Shown piece after piece: positions 35,346-47,909 of a stretch of DNA of 64,000 nucleotides. Location: assembly GCF_020382885.2 (NCBI RefSeq), contig NC_058515.1:4075223-4139222 (forward strand). Reading direction: 5' to 3'. Made by a program: the position numbers and the translations under genes. Under the pieces are notes generated by a model. The model was not told the DNA's origin. It saw only the letters and a list, made by a program, of their open reading frames with translations, and searched no databases. Within the stretch, counting starts at the first letter, position 1; every line of letters starts with the position of its first letter. Source of the DNA: Scatophagus argus (taxonomy: Eukaryota > Chordata > Actinopteri > Scatophagidae).

Positions 35346-36391
35346 GAATTTAGTTTTTCATATTTAAAGTAACCTTTGTTGCGTTGCTCTCTGCAGTAGC
35401 GGATGAGACTTCCTGACTGACAGCAAAATATCAGCAGCAGCAGAAGCTGAGGGCACAGGGGAGTGTGCATTGTGGGTTATCTGTGTTAGGAGGAGGTGTG
35501 GAGGTCAGAGCCAAATACACAAATGGAGGACAAGTGACACAAAGTTTTAGGTAACAATTTGGGCTGCAGTTATGTTCACAAATCAACAGTAAAATGTGAC
35601 CAGTCACTGTGTACCACAAAGAAAAATGTTGCTAGAACTTTTCCAGTGAAGGCACATTAGCACAGCATGAAACTCCTACATGTCCCACAATGCACCTCGG
35701 TAGTATGATTTCATTAGACCCTCTGTGCCTGGTAAACACCCACTCGTTTCAAACATGATTAGTTCTGCTCATGATCAACCTGATATTCACTTTAACTACA
35801 ACATTAACTATTGTGCCATCTGTTCTTCGACTGAAGTAAAGGATCAAAATACTTGTGTTGTGGACAGGATCTGTAGGTCAGATTCAGAGAGAAACTGAGA
35901 GTCACTGAGAGACATCCTGTGTGACATCACAGAGACAAAGAACAGACAAGCTCTGACATGATCTCACTTTATTGTTACCTACAAAGAAGTTATAAGAAGC
36001 TTCTTACAGGTCTGTAGCAGTGGACACAATAAACAACCCAGCCAGATCGTTCTGTGATGACTTCTGTACATACTGTACATGTGATGTCACTGACGCAGAC
36101 TTGGTTCAGTTGTGAAATCTCTTAGAGAGACTAACCCCAGCAGTACACACAGAGGTGTGAATGTATTTCTGTAAACTCTGGAGACAAAGAGTAGAGTGTT
36201 TCACAGCTGACAAGACATCAAAGAAACTGTAACAAGACTTTGTTTCATTGCAAGTTTATTGTACGTCAAGTTTTTATATTCACTGAAATTTGATGGAAAG
36301 ATTTTAGGTGTTCATATTTCAGGACAATTCTAAATAGCCTAATAAAAAATATCTTGTTATACAGTAACAAAGTAAAGAAACACGTCCAGGT
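35346..36391. other. N3 3' flank, duplicated before N5 and partly before other NITRs
   Basis: No gene. A run with TGTGCCATCTGTTCTTCG and GGATCTGTAGGTCAGATT (about 35813-35890) recurs near 30288, 42207, 47331 and 58769, each 3' of a NITR tail exon. It is a shared flank of the ancestral gene unit. Confidence 0.6.
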
Positions 36392-38593
36392 CTACTGCTT
36401 TACACTGGAGTACACGCATTCAGTATTGGTGTTGCTCCTCTGTCTTCTGGATCTGTCAGTCTTGAGATCCTTTAAAGCAGCATAATGAAGGTTCTCTGTG
36501 TCTTGACGTAACTGGGAAGAAAATATCAAATGATTCATCCCTCTTACAGCAGATACAGAACAAGAGAGGAAAAACAAAATGAGTGCTCAGGAATCAGTTG
36601 TGTGTGCAATAATTAATAGTAATGACTGCCTATATTATATCTGTGCATATATGACCAGCTAAGTTGTCCAAGTCCTGACAAACAATGCTTGAAAGTTTAA
36701 ATTGCTCTCTGTGACAACAGGTGAGGAAAATAACATTGTGTTAATAAAATTCCTATGTTTTTCCATTAGAACTTGACACTTACCGCTGCATTTGTAGAAG
36801 AAGCTGAAAATGTCACGTTAGACTCTGGTTGTGACACACAAAATGAAGGCCATTTTATTTGAGTGCAATACACAGTAAAACTTGCTGTCATCTTCAAACA
36901 GTAACAGTTACCTGTATATTGGCAGTTCCTTTTGTTCATCTTGTACACTGTGAAAGCCAGTAACACAACCAGGATGGTGGTGAATGACAAAGCTGCACTC
37001 AAGATATACACAAGAGAGTCCACCTCATCTGTGGAGAGGCAGACACCCGGAGACATTACAGGAGACATTACATTCTTATGTTTTTTTCTCATCTGCTTTG
37101 GGTATTTTGATCTTAAAATAATGCTGGCATGACCATTTGTACATTGAAAGACAGGTTTGTCCTTATAATTTTCGCTACAAAGAGATCCCTTTATAAAGCC
37201 ATGTCAGCTCAAGTAACTGGGGACAACTCTGTGGGTGTGCATGGTTACTGCTCATGATGAGCGGACATGAAAGTGTGTGTGAATTGTGTGTGTGGGGAAT
37301 TCTGTTGTAAAGTGTTTTGAGAGGTCAGTCAGACTAGAAAAAGTGCAGTATAAATAAAATGCACAAGAGACTGTAGGGAGGCAAAGACCAGAAGACATTA
37401 CACAGTTCTTATGTGCTTTCTCATCTGGTTTCATATTGTAGTGTCTGTGGTTCAGTGTGGTTCATTTGCACAAAACAAGGACTGTAGATGTTTTATCACC
37501 CTCACTGGGGTTGCATTAGGAAGGACCTACTTCATGATCAGTGCGGACATGAGTAAGTTTTATATTTAGCAGTAAATCATTTTAGTATGTGATTACTACA
37601 TTAAGGTAGACTTACAAACATGTCTGTTCGGGAGTTATTTATCAAAGAAGACAACCTAAAACAGTTACTCACAGTCAACGTCTAACTTAGTCCAGTCGCT
37701 AAACAGAATGTGTCCACATGAGGCAACAGCACAGGAGTAGGTCCCAGCATGAGAAACATTCAGGTTCTTCATTGGCAAGCTGTAGACACAGGAGTGTGTT
37801 TGTGTGCTGGGTTTCCTCTCACACTGATCATTCCTGCCTCCATGGGTGTAAATGAGTCCTGGATGAGATTCTCCAGAGTTTTTGAACCAGTAAACACTGT
37901 GTTCTCCATCACAGGTCCCAGTGTGTACTGTACAGTTCAGAGTCACAGAGCCTCCTGGCTGGATGGTCTCCGATGCTGACTGATGGACCAAAACTGGGGT
38001 TTTCAGGCCTGAGCCCTTTACTATTATGGTTGTGCCCTCACAAAATTCAAAAATAGGGAAGTTGTTCTTTAAGCAGTAGTAAGTACCTGAGTCTGAAATT
38101 TGGAACTCTGAAATCTTCAACTGATATTTACGATTTTCAATGTCCACTGAGAAACGTGGATTCTTAAATTCATCATGAAAGGTGATGTTGGCATTATAAC
38201 TGGCGAATGAAGACACCAGCTTTGGTGTGAATCCCACAGTTTCCTTATACCAGTAAAAGGTTAGTGCTCCCTTATCAAGACAGAAACACGACAAATTCAC
38301 ATTTTGTCCAACATCAACTGATAGAAAATATAATGATGACTGCTTTAAAGCTGTTGTGTGAGCTGAGGAGAAGATGAAGAAACAGAACAAACACACATTT
38401 AATTAAATTCTACCATGTTGCAATGAGCTGTACAACAGAACTCATGAAAATAGATTATAAGATAACATATGATCATAGTATATAATTATAACATTAAATA
38501 GCATAGTAAACAATAGACAGTAACAAAATACAACTTACCAATATTCACCACAAACAGACATGCGACACACAAAGCAAAGTTTGGAGGTGCCAT
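36392..38593 (-). CDS. N3: inhibitory NITR with degenerate second J-like motif
   Basis: Exons: leader 38539-38593, V-I 37673-38362 (690 nt), TM 36912-37028, linker 36784-36824 (41 nt, one codon shorter than in the others), tail 36392-36511. The V domain has LSCFCLDKG, FYWYKE, DSGTYYC and FCEGTT. The I domain is typical but ends HILFSDWTKLDV, where others have FGNGTKL, so the glycines of the J-like strand are gone. It also reads GTYSC where N1, N2, N4, N6 and N7 have GTYYC. The TM is LVYILSAALSFTTILVVLLAF. The tail has LHYAALKD and CVYSSV. It shares the I-domain changes with N5, and its 5' flank with N1. Confidence 0.87.
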
Positions 38594-38599
38594 AGTGCT

Positions 38600-39729
38600 T
38601 CAGAAGCTGCGATGAGTGAGCTGAATCTCTCTATGCTGTCTCCTCTTCAGTGAGAAGACTGGGTTTGACTGTCCAATCAGATTCTTTGTCCTATTTTGGA
38701 AACACTGAAAACATGTTCAGTGCTCTGTAACATGACAATGTCGGTCTTTCAGAAGCAGAGAACAACAGTAACAACAAATGAGTGGCCATACATTAAATCA
38801 CATACTGGAGTCATAAAAACACTATTCACCCGTTTTCCACAAGAACAAACATGTAAGATCAAAGACAAACCTATAGAGATGTCATTATATTCAACTTCTG
38901 TAGTTCAGTGAAAAGAATCTTAATACTTATTCTTAGAGACTAGATTGTATTTGATTAGCCAACCTGACGTGATTGTGTTTGACCTGTAAATGAAATATGA
39001 TCACATGAAAACATTTACATTGTTAGTTATTTAAGTAGATCATCATTCTGGCATTGGATTTAAAGTCACTGAAAAATGTATAATTCAATATAAACCCTAG
39101 TACCAATGCTCAATAGAAGTCCTTGCTCCATTTGGATGTCATTATGTCAAACAGTAAACAACATGGAAATATGACTTATACTGGAGCCTTCCACCAGGGT
39201 GAGATCAACATCTTTTGGCTTTGCCTTTGGGGAGCCCACATGTTATCCATCTTTATATACATTCAGTGGTCCAGTGTGTCAGCACAGAGGTCCTGAAGAT
39301 GATTTTCCTTTGCTTTGAAACTCTTGAAATACTTACCAGTATTCACCATGATCACATCAGTTGTGTTGCATGTTACTTACACACTGACTGTTACACACCG
39401 ACTTGTGTTAGTAATACTATGTGTATCTATCATCCATTAGGTAACTTACCTTATATAACAGAAGTTCCAAACAAACTAACTTAAACATTTAGCCACACAT
39501 AAAACTCAAACTCTGGTCTCCCCCAGGTTAGTTCAGTGACCCATCCAACCACCTCACCCTCTTCCAGACTCAGACTTTTCTCATTCTTTAATCCTGTACT
39601 AAAGAGCCCAGAAATCACACTAGAGGGTTTGCTACTACAGCTTCATACTCAGAGGTGAAGGACCATTTGGTCAGACATACATCATGAGTTAATAAAGCAT
39701 TGATTATCATGAAAGTTAGTTCACCTCAA
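38600..39729. other. N3 5' flank, copy of the N1 5' flank
   Basis: It parallels 27930-28900 (leader-proximal CCAAT box, then the same non-coding sequence). Bases 39290-39450 are extra relative to the N1 flank. No gene is seen. Confidence 0.6.
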
Positions 39730-40015
39730 ACTTCCTCTTCTTTTGACCAGGACAAAATCCACCTTAATGAAAGTCCATAACTTCTCTATTCCCATCGATG
39801 ACTCCTCCATCTCCCCTTCCCCTCAGGTAAAGAATCTGAGAGTCATCCTTGGCAGCACTCTCTCCTTCACCTCCCACATCAGTAGTGTCACCCGGTCCTC
39901 CTACTTCCAAATCTGTAACATCAACCATCTCCGTCCTTCCCTCACTCCTCACTCCACTGCCATTCTTGTTCACAGCCTAATCATCTCCCTTTTACACTAT
40001 TGGTTCAATTCCCCC
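39730..40015 (+). mobile_element. LINE fragment (L2/Maui-like, after the reverse-transcriptase palm)
   Basis: Translation gives TKSTLMKVHNFSIPIDDSS, VKNLRVILGSTLSFTSHISS, INHLRPSLTPHSTAILVHSL and IISLLHYW, the thumb region after YADD in this LINE family. It continues at 40240-40385, beyond a SINE piece. Confidence 0.7.
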
Positions 40016-40235
40016 ACTGGACTGGCAGGAAAAATTTGGATGTGATGGAGTGATTAATAAGAAAATGCCCCCCCCCCCTCCATTAGCCGGTTGATGTGCC
40101 CTTGAGGAAGGCACTTAACCCTCAATTTAAACCCCCACCCCACCCCTGAGCGCCTGAGAATGGCATCCCACTGCTCTTATGTGTGTATTCACTGCATGTA
40201 ATTTGCTGGGTGTTGCATGTGTATGTGTGATTCTG
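40005..40235 (+). repeat. 5'-truncated SINE within LINE sequence
   Basis: It begins at the B-box-like GGTTCAATTCCCCC and continues with AAAAATTTGGATGTGATGG, a C run and TTGCTGGGTGTTGCATGTGT. The tRNA A-box half is missing. LINE sequence resumes after it. Confidence 0.65.
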
Positions 40236-40239
40236 ATTC

Positions 40240-40385
40240 TAAAATACTTCTCCTCACCTTTAAAGCCATCCACAACCTCACCTTGCCATATCTCATAAGG
40301 GAGGAGAGCATTCAGCCGCTCTCCTCCCCAGCTCTGGTACTCACTTCCACCTGACCTCCGTAACACTGACTCACTCCCAAATTTT
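40240..40385 (+). mobile_element. LINE fragment, 3' coding end
   Basis: Translation reads KILLLTFKAIHNLTLPYLI, then EESIQPLSSPAL, typical of the C-terminal part of L2/CR1-type reverse transcriptases. It is interrupted soon after. Confidence 0.6.
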
Positions 40386-40649
40386 AGCTAGTTTAGACCC
40401 ATCTGTCTAGGCTAGCCTACTCCCTCTGACCACAACTGCATTGTCCATGTTAAATTTTAAATTGTATGTTATTGCAAAACGCAAGTCTTTAACCTCAACT
40501 TAGAAAGGGGTGCAAAAGGGCAGCAGAAACGAATGATAAAATGCCTAAAATGAGAATTTGCTTTATCTTGACTTAAAATGGAACAGTAACTAAGCAAACT
40601 CTTGGTTAAAAGCAAAATTTGGCTTTGGAGGTCTATAGGTTAAAGAGAT

Positions 40650-41430
40650 AGCCACAGGAACTTTAGAGTGAATCATAAATCCAAGGTCTTCAAAAGAGGT
40701 AAAATGATAATGATTGATTAAAACAGGAGTTCATTTAAAATCCTTTCTGTTGATGAAAGCAATGCCCCCTCCCCTGCCTGAGAGTTGAGGTTGGTGAAAA
40801 TGTGAGAAATCCAGGGGGGTTGCCTCAGCAAGTGGGCTGCATTTTCCTTCAGATAACCATGTTTCAGTCATGATAAAAAAAATCCAGACTGAAAGAGGTA
40901 ATAAAATCGAGATATAAAAACATCTTATTATTAAGTGACCTGATATTGAAAATTTGCAGGTTTGAGTTTAAAAACAGGAGCTAAAAGAGTTTGCTGATAG
41001 ACCCTAATTAAGCACGGGGGGTGTAAGTTAGAGTGGGCTGCAAATGGTCTGTGGGGGGAAATGACAATTGGTATTGCGATGCAGGTGGGGCAAGAAGGGC
41101 AATCAGAGACAGGTGTGTGGTCCAGAGTTTGCAATTAGACAACAGAGGGAGCGCGTCTGATGGGTGAACAGTAATACATGTGAGGAAACTGGACTGGATG
41201 TTGTATATGCATGCAATTCACCCTAATGCATATGCATTAGGGTGAATCACGTCTCTGCTAAAAAGTGAGGCACAGTCCCAGAACAAGTTAAAGTTATCAA
41301 TGAAAACCATGTCGGGAGATCTGCATGGGGATTGGAACCAGGTGTTCAGACTGAGGATCCTGCTAAACCGTTTGACACAACGACTAAAAGAGGGGAGAGG
41401 GCCAGAGTCGAAGATTGTCCTTGTTCCCTC
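40650..41430 (-). mobile_element. LINE fragment with endonuclease and esterase-like coding, minus strand
   Basis: On the minus strand MTETWLSEGKCSPLAEATP and GRGGGIAFINR are the start of an APE-type endonuclease domain. Upstream, LNTWFQSPCRS, FIDNFNLFWD and SRDVIHPNAY match the SGNH/esterase-like module some CR1/L2 LINEs carry. Several breaks are present. It abuts the truncated NITR pseudogene and probably replaced its I, TM and tail exons. Confidence 0.65.
41216..41247. repeat. Perfect 32 bp palindrome
   Basis: The half-site ATTCACCCTAATGCAT is followed at once by its exact reverse complement, with no spacer and no mismatch. It lies inside the LINE fragment, where one arm is the coding strand of IHPNAY and the other arm has no counterpart in the expected element. 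This suggests a fold-back or template-switch join. Confidence 0.9.
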
Positions 41431-41434
41431 TTCT

Positions 41435-41849
41435 TCAGAGTTCAGAATCACAGAGAATCCTGTCTGAGTGGTTTCAGATGCCAACTGATGGACCAAAACT
41501 GGGATGTTAAAACCTGAACCCTTTATGGTGAACATAGAACATGGAAATTTCAAATTGTTTTAAGCAGTAATAACTTCCTCAGTCTGAAATTTACAAATCT
41601 GATCATCTTATATTAACAGTTTCAATGTCCAGGGAGAAACGTAGATTCTTGAATTCATCATGAAAGGTGTTGTTAGTATTATAACTGTAGACTGAAGACA
41701 CCAACTTTGGTGTGAGTCCCACAGTGTGTGCATAGTAGTAAAACATCTTCATCTAAAATGCTATCGTCTTGTAAATGACTTGTAAACAACTTACCAGTAT
41801 TCACCATGATCAGACAAGTGAAGCACAAAGCAAAGTTTGGAGGTGCCAT
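41435..41849 (-). pseudogene. Truncated NITR pseudogene (leader, decayed V)
   Basis: The leader 41795-41849 is intact (MAPPNFALCFTCLIMVN) with a proper donor and the CCAAT element upstream at 41925. The V exon follows with much less intron than normal, and its first part is missing. Recognisable pieces are FYYY, GLTPKLVSSVYSYN, EFKNLRFSLDIE, SETEEVITA and PVLVHQLASE. There are multiple frameshifts and stops, FYYYA in place of FYWYK, and the Cys of the F strand is lost. The I domain ends after about 15 residues at the LINE junction. There is no TM or tail. Confidence 0.8.
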
Positions 41850-42479
41850 TGCAATTCTGAGGCTGCAATGAGTGAGTTCAATGTCTTTATGTTCTCTCCT
41901 CTTTACTGAGAAGACTGTTTGACTGACCAATCAGATTCTTTATATTATTTTGGAAACACTGAGTCCATGTTCAGTGCTCTGTAAGACAACAATGTTGGTC
42001 TTTGAAATTATTTTCAGGCCCCTGGTGCGCTAAGATACAGTTATTACTAACAAACAAAAGTTTTTTTTATAAAACTTTATCCCTGAATATTGTGTGGGTC
42101 ATTATTCTGTTTACTCTGTGTTTTAAAACATACAATATCAATAAACATTTGCTTACTTAAATTTATTTACTTAACTGATATTCATTTTAACTAAATCATT
42201 AAGTATTCTGATCTGTTCTTCGACTGAAGTAAAGGATCAAAATGCTTCTGTTGTGGGCAGGATCTGTAGGTCAGATTCAGAGAGAAACTGAGAGCCACTG
42301 AGAGACATCCCTACGTGAAATCACAGAGACAAAGAACAGAAAAGCTCTGACATGTCCTTATTGTAACCTGCAAAGTGATTGTAAGAGGTTTTATTTACAG
42401 GTTTGTGGCAATGTACACAATAAACAACCCAGCCAGAATGTTCTGTGATGTTTGTTGATGCCTTATGTATGGATGATGC

Positions 42480-43275
42480 CTATTAAAAGTTTTTGCCCCT
42501 TGAATTTTCCCCTTTTATTGCTTTTATAAATGGAATCATAATAAATATAATTTCAATTACTATTACTACCCTCCTATTGATACATGAGAAAAGATTTCTA
42601 GAAAGTAATATCACTTAATTAAAAATATATAATGTAAAACAATTGATTGCCTAAATATTTACCCTCTTTAAAGTGACTGACCTAATTCAGCGAAAGTCCA
42701 GCTAGTTGGTACTAATAGTCTCATGATAATTGAAATGTAGATCGCCTGACTGCAGTGAATGTGTCTCAGTTGATTGTAGTATAAAGACATCTGTGTCTGC
42801 AAGGTCCAGTGACTGGTTAATCAGTATCCCTGGCTACAATTACACCATAAAGACAAAAGAACAGTCCAACCAACTCTGAGAAAAGGTTATTGAAAAGTTG
42901 GAATGGATCCCAAAAAATTTGTCATTGAACATCCCAGGGGCTTCAGTAAAAAACCTACAATCAAGAAACAGAAAGAATATGATATGTGTAAATCTGCCTC
43001 GATCAGACCGTCCTCACAAACTGGGTCACTGTGCGAGAAGGAGACTAGTGAGGGAGACCACCAAGGCACCTATGACGATATATCGACTATAATTATCGTT
43101 AGACTATATCTCTACATCGACACTAGGGTTCACCCAAAGACATTTGGGAGACTCCAAGGTCAACTGGAAGAAGGTTCTTTAGTTTGATGACACTAAAATG
43201 GAGCTTTTTGGCCATCAGAATAGAGAAATGTTGGACACAGACATTAAAATTTTGCTTTACAACAGTTTTTTTTGC
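42480..43275 (+). mobile_element. Decayed Tc1-type DNA transposon, copy B
   Basis: Near-identical to 30541-31340 with the same internal losses. An internal stretch present in copy A (TTTTGTTGACAACATTTGAC, near 30618) is replaced here, so one small change came after the duplication. No intact transposase. Confidence 0.8.
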
Positions 43276-43606
43276 CAAGAAAAGGCAAATCATATTGATC
43301 ATGGTTCTATTTTTAAAAGCAATAGAAGGGGAAAACATGCAAGGGATTTAATGTGTTTCATAGGCACTATATATACTATACATGTGATGTCACTGAATGC
43401 AGGGTTGGTTCACTTGTGGAAGTTTTCAAAGAAGCTAATTCCGGCAGTATCTCAGAGGTGTGAGCGTATTTCTTTGAAATCTGGCAATGTTTCACAGGTA
43501 GCATCACTTCAAGGAAACCCTCTGACACAAGACTTTCTTTTACTGCAAAATTTATTCCAAGGAAAGCCTTTATATTTATTGAAATAGGCGTAAGGTAGGT
43601 GCAGGT

Positions 43607-45647
43607 CTACTGCTTTACACTGGAGTACACACATTCATTATTAGTGTTGCTCCTCTGTCCTCTGGATCGGTTGACCTTGTGATCCCTTAAAGCAGCGTAA
43701 TGGAGGTTCTCTGTATCTTGACATGACTGGAAAGAAAATAACCAAGGATTCATCACTATTACAGCAGACATACCAACATACTGACTCGTATTGCTGAAAC
43801 AATGTTTGAGAGCGCAAATTACTCTCTGTGACTCTTGCCAACAGATAAAGGAAACACACTGTGCTTTTAAAATTCCTTTATTTTTCAATGGGAAATGACA
43901 CTTACCGCTTCATTTGGAGCAGAAGTTGTTGAAAATATCACATTAGACTCTGGTTGTGATGCAGAAAATGAAGGTTATTTTATTTAAATGCGATACACAA
44001 TAAAAATCATGTCATCTTCAAACAGTAACAGTTACCTGTATATTGGCACTTCCTTTTACTCATCTTGTACACTGTGAAAGCCAGTAACACAACCAGGACG
44101 GTGGTGAATGACAAAGCTGCACTCAAGATATACACAAGAGAGCCCACCTCATCTGTGGAGAGGCAGACACCAGGAGACATTACAGATCTTATGTGTTGTT
44201 TTCATCAATCTTAAAACAATGCTTATATGACCAAATGTACATATAAAGGGATGTTGGTCATTCTAATTTCTGCTGCTGCTCGCTACAAAGAGATCCGTTA
44301 ACAAAGCATTTTCAATTCAAGTAATGGGGGTCAAGCCTATGTGTGTGAGGATGGTTACCGCTCATGATGAGTGGGCATGAAAGTGTGTGTGAAGTGGAGA
44401 ATGCTGACTTCTGTTGTAAAGAGCTTTGAGCAGTCAGTCAAACTAAAAGAAGTGCAACATGAATACTGTCTATTTGTTATGCTTGTCAGCTTACACTTTG
44501 GAATACAGATTTGCGCAAAACAAGGACTGTAGATGTTTCATTTCTCACAGCGGCATTGCATTAGGAAGGAACAACTTCATGGTCAGTGCAGACTTACACT
44601 AAATAATTACTATAGTGAGCAACACTTCATGCTAGCGTGTCAGTATTATATTAGGATAACTTACAAATCTGTCCGTTCAGGAGTTATTTATCAAATAAGA
44701 CAACCTCTGTTAGAACAGCTACTCACACTTAAGGTCCAGCTTGGTCCCATTTCCAAACAGTATGTGTCCACATGAGGCAACAGCACAGTAGTAGGTCCCA
44801 GCATGAGACAGATTCAGGCTCCTCATCGTCCAATTGTAGACACAGGAGTGTGTTTGTGTGCTGGGTTTCCTCTCACACTGATCATTCCTTCCTCCATGAG
44901 TATAAATATGTTTTGGATGAGATTCTCCAGAGTTTTTGAACCAGTAAACACTGTGTTCTCCATCACAGGTCCCAGTGTGTACTGTACAGTTCAGAGTCAC
45001 AGAGCCTCCTGGCTGGATGGTCTGCGATGCTGACTGATGGACCACAGCTGGGATGTTCAGACCTGAACCTTTTGTGGTAACAGTTGTCCCCTTGCAAAAT
45101 TCAAAATCAACAAAATTGTTCCTTAAGCAGTAGTAAGTACCTGAGTCTGAAAATTGGAAATCTGAAATCTTCAATTGATTTTTACGGTTTTCAATGTCAA
45201 GGGAGAAACGTGGATTATTAAATTCACCATGAAAGGTGATGTTGGTCTTATAACTGTGGAATGAAGACATCAGCTTTGGTGTCAGTCCCACAGACTGTTT
45301 ATACCAGTAAAACATCACTGCTTCCGTTTTTTGACAGAAGCATGACAAAGTGATGCTTTCCCCAACACTGGCTGATTGAAAATGTAATGATGACTGCTTT
45401 AAAGCTGTTGTGTGAGCTGAGGAGAAGATGAAGAAACAAAGCAAATACATATTTAATTAAACTCTAACATGTTGGAATGAGCTGTACTACAGAATCCACA
45501 AACACAGATTACAAGCAAACATATGGTAATAGTACATAATAATAACATGTTATAGTGTAGTAAACAAAAGGCAGTAACAAAATACAACTTACCCAAATAA
45601 ACCACAAACAAACATGCAAAGCACAAAGCAAAGTTTGGAGGTGCCAT
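43607..45647 (-). CDS. N4: inhibitory NITR, twin of N2
   Basis: Exons: leader 45593-45647, V-I 44727-45416 (690 nt), TM 44036-44152, linker 43906-43949, tail 43607-43726. The V domain has LSCFCQKTE, FYWYKQ, DSGTYYC and FCKGTT. The I domain has NCTVHTGTC, HSVYWF, DQCERK, FGNGTKL. The TM is LVYILSAALSFTTVLVVLLAF. The linker is ESNVIFSTTSAPNEA. The tail has LHYAALRD and CVYSSV. Flanks match N2 on both sides, including the Tc1 fragment. Within the I domain it is closer to the N1/N6 consensus (IYTHGGRNDQCE) than N2 is (IYTLGGSNDQCE), so N2 has changed more, or N4 was homogenised by gene conversion. Confidence 0.88.
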
Positions 45648-46129
45648 CGCGCTACAGTTGCTGCGATGAGTGAGTTGAATCTCTCTATGTTCTCTCCCCT
45701 TCTCTGAGAGGACTGTGTTTGACTGGCCAATCAGATTCTACGTCTTATTTTGGAAACACTGAAAACATGTTCAATGCCCTGTACACTGGTATGCTAAGAG
45801 ACAAATATTAATAACAAATGAAAGTTTTATGGATTCAGACACTAACACTTAAGCTAGCTAACTAACTGAGTTGAAGCTATAACATCATGATTTGGACACA
45901 CAAGGACACACAAGTCTGGCTCAACAACACAAGAGGGGAACAAGGTGGGTGTTGGAGAACACATGACTTTTAATAAAGAGCTTTTTCTGTGTCACAACCA
46001 GAGTCTCATATAAGATATTTAGCCTCCACAGTGAAGGCAGAGGTGAATTAACAATGTTGACAACAACTTGACTGCTGAAAGAGCTTTCAGACAGACTTTT
46101 ACTATCAGGATTCAAGAGGTTTTTACTGT

Positions 46130-46680
46130 CATTTCAGCTGTTGGTACAGTGAACAGTGAAATGAGACAGCGTTCCTCCAGCTGCTACACTAGAAATTAAA
46201 TGCACACTGTACATTGTGCAAACTGATGTAAGACTATACATAAAGCACAGGACTATACATAGTGCACCAGGACTGTGCAGACTATACACACAGCACAGAG
46301 ACTGTACAAGACTACACACACTGCACAAAGACCATAGATATAAACAACAAGGAGCAGCACCAACCAGGACATGGTCCTGTTATGGGATGTTTGATACAGC
46401 CATAAAGTGCAGGTAGGGACAGTATTGTGCACAGTGTAAAAGGTATAAAGTGCAGGTAGAACAGTTGTTGTAAACATTACAAGATACAAGAACAGATGTT
46501 TTGATGTGTAGTGAACTCAGTCCAGTCTTTAAGAACTGAGGAGTCTTATTGGTTGGGGGAAGAAGCTGTTGCAAGTGATCTTCCAGTATGACAGCAGTTT
46601 CATCAAAGCTGCACCCTCAGCTGATAAATGTCTGGACATCACCCGGGTGGTGCAGATTAGTAGGTCAATACCTGAATAAA
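46130..46680 (-). repeat. Interspersed repeat (window-start family), N4 flank
   Basis: Copy of 34262-34800 from the N2-N3/N4-N5 duplication. The order of short TATACA/GCACAG units is the same. Confidence 0.65.
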
Positions 46681-47909
46681 AGGAGGTGAGAAGCTCTAAT
46701 TTACCCATTAATCCTGATTTACAACATCCTCATGGCTTACTGTTAAACTTTTTGTAGTTTGCTACACGTTTTGAAGAATGTGTTAGCAACATTAACATGC
46801 TGTGTACAAACATTGCACCTGCAAACTTCTTATTTTCTTAACTTTACGCCAGGAATTTAGTTTGTCACTCACAAGTGACATGTCTAAAGTAACCTTTGTT
46901 GTGTTGCTCTCTGCAGTCGTGGATGAGACTTCCTGACTGAAAGCAAAATATCAGCAGCAGCAGAAGCTGAGGGCACAGGGGAGTGTGCATTGTGGGTTAT
47001 CTGTGTTAGGAGGAGGTGTGGAGGTCAGAGCCAAATACACAAATGGAGGACAAGTCACACAAAGTTTAAGGTAACACTTTGGGCTGCAGTTATGTTCACA
47101 AACCAACAGTAAAATGTGACCAGTCAATCTGTACAAGACAGAAAGGCATGACTAAAACTCCTCCTGTGGAGGCACAGTAGACAGCATGAAACTCCTGCAT
47201 GTCCCACAATGCACCTCAGTAGAATGATTTCATTTGACCCTCTGTGCCTGGTAAACACCCACTCGTTTCAAACATGGTTAGTTCTGCTCATCATCAACCT
47301 GATATTCACTTTAACTACAACATTAACTATTGTGCCATCTGTTCTTCGACTGAAGTAAAGGATCAAAATACTTGTGTTGTGGACAGGATCTGTAGGTCAG
47401 ATTCAGAGAGAAACTGAGAGTCACTGAGAGACATCCTGTGTGACATCACAGAGACAAAGAACAGACAAGCTCTGACATGATCTCACTTTACTGTTACCTA
47501 CAAAGTGATTATAAGAAGCTTCTTACAGGTGTGTAGCAGTGGACACAATAAACAACCCAGCCAGATCGTTCTGTGATGACTTCTGTACATACTGTACATG
47601 TGATGTCACTGACGCAGACTTGGTTCAGTTGTGAAATCTCTTAGAGAGACTAACCCCAGCAGTACACACAGAGGTGTGAATGTGTTTCTGTAAACTCTGG
47701 AGACAAAGAGTAGAGTGTTTCACAGCTGACAAGACATCAAAGAAACTGTAACAAGACTTTGTTTCATTGCAAGTTTATTTTATATCAAGTCTTTATATTC
47801 ATTGAAATTGGTGGAAAGATTTTAGGTGTTCATATTTCAGGACAATTCTAAATAGCCTAACAAAAAATATCTTGTTATACAGAAACAAAGTAAAGAAACA
47901 CGTCCAGGT
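46681..47909. other. N5 3' flank, without the SINE of the N3 flank
   Basis: Homologous to 34801-36391 minus the SINE. It also carries the shared TGTGCCATCTGTTCTTCG run near 47331. No gene is seen. Confidence 0.6.
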
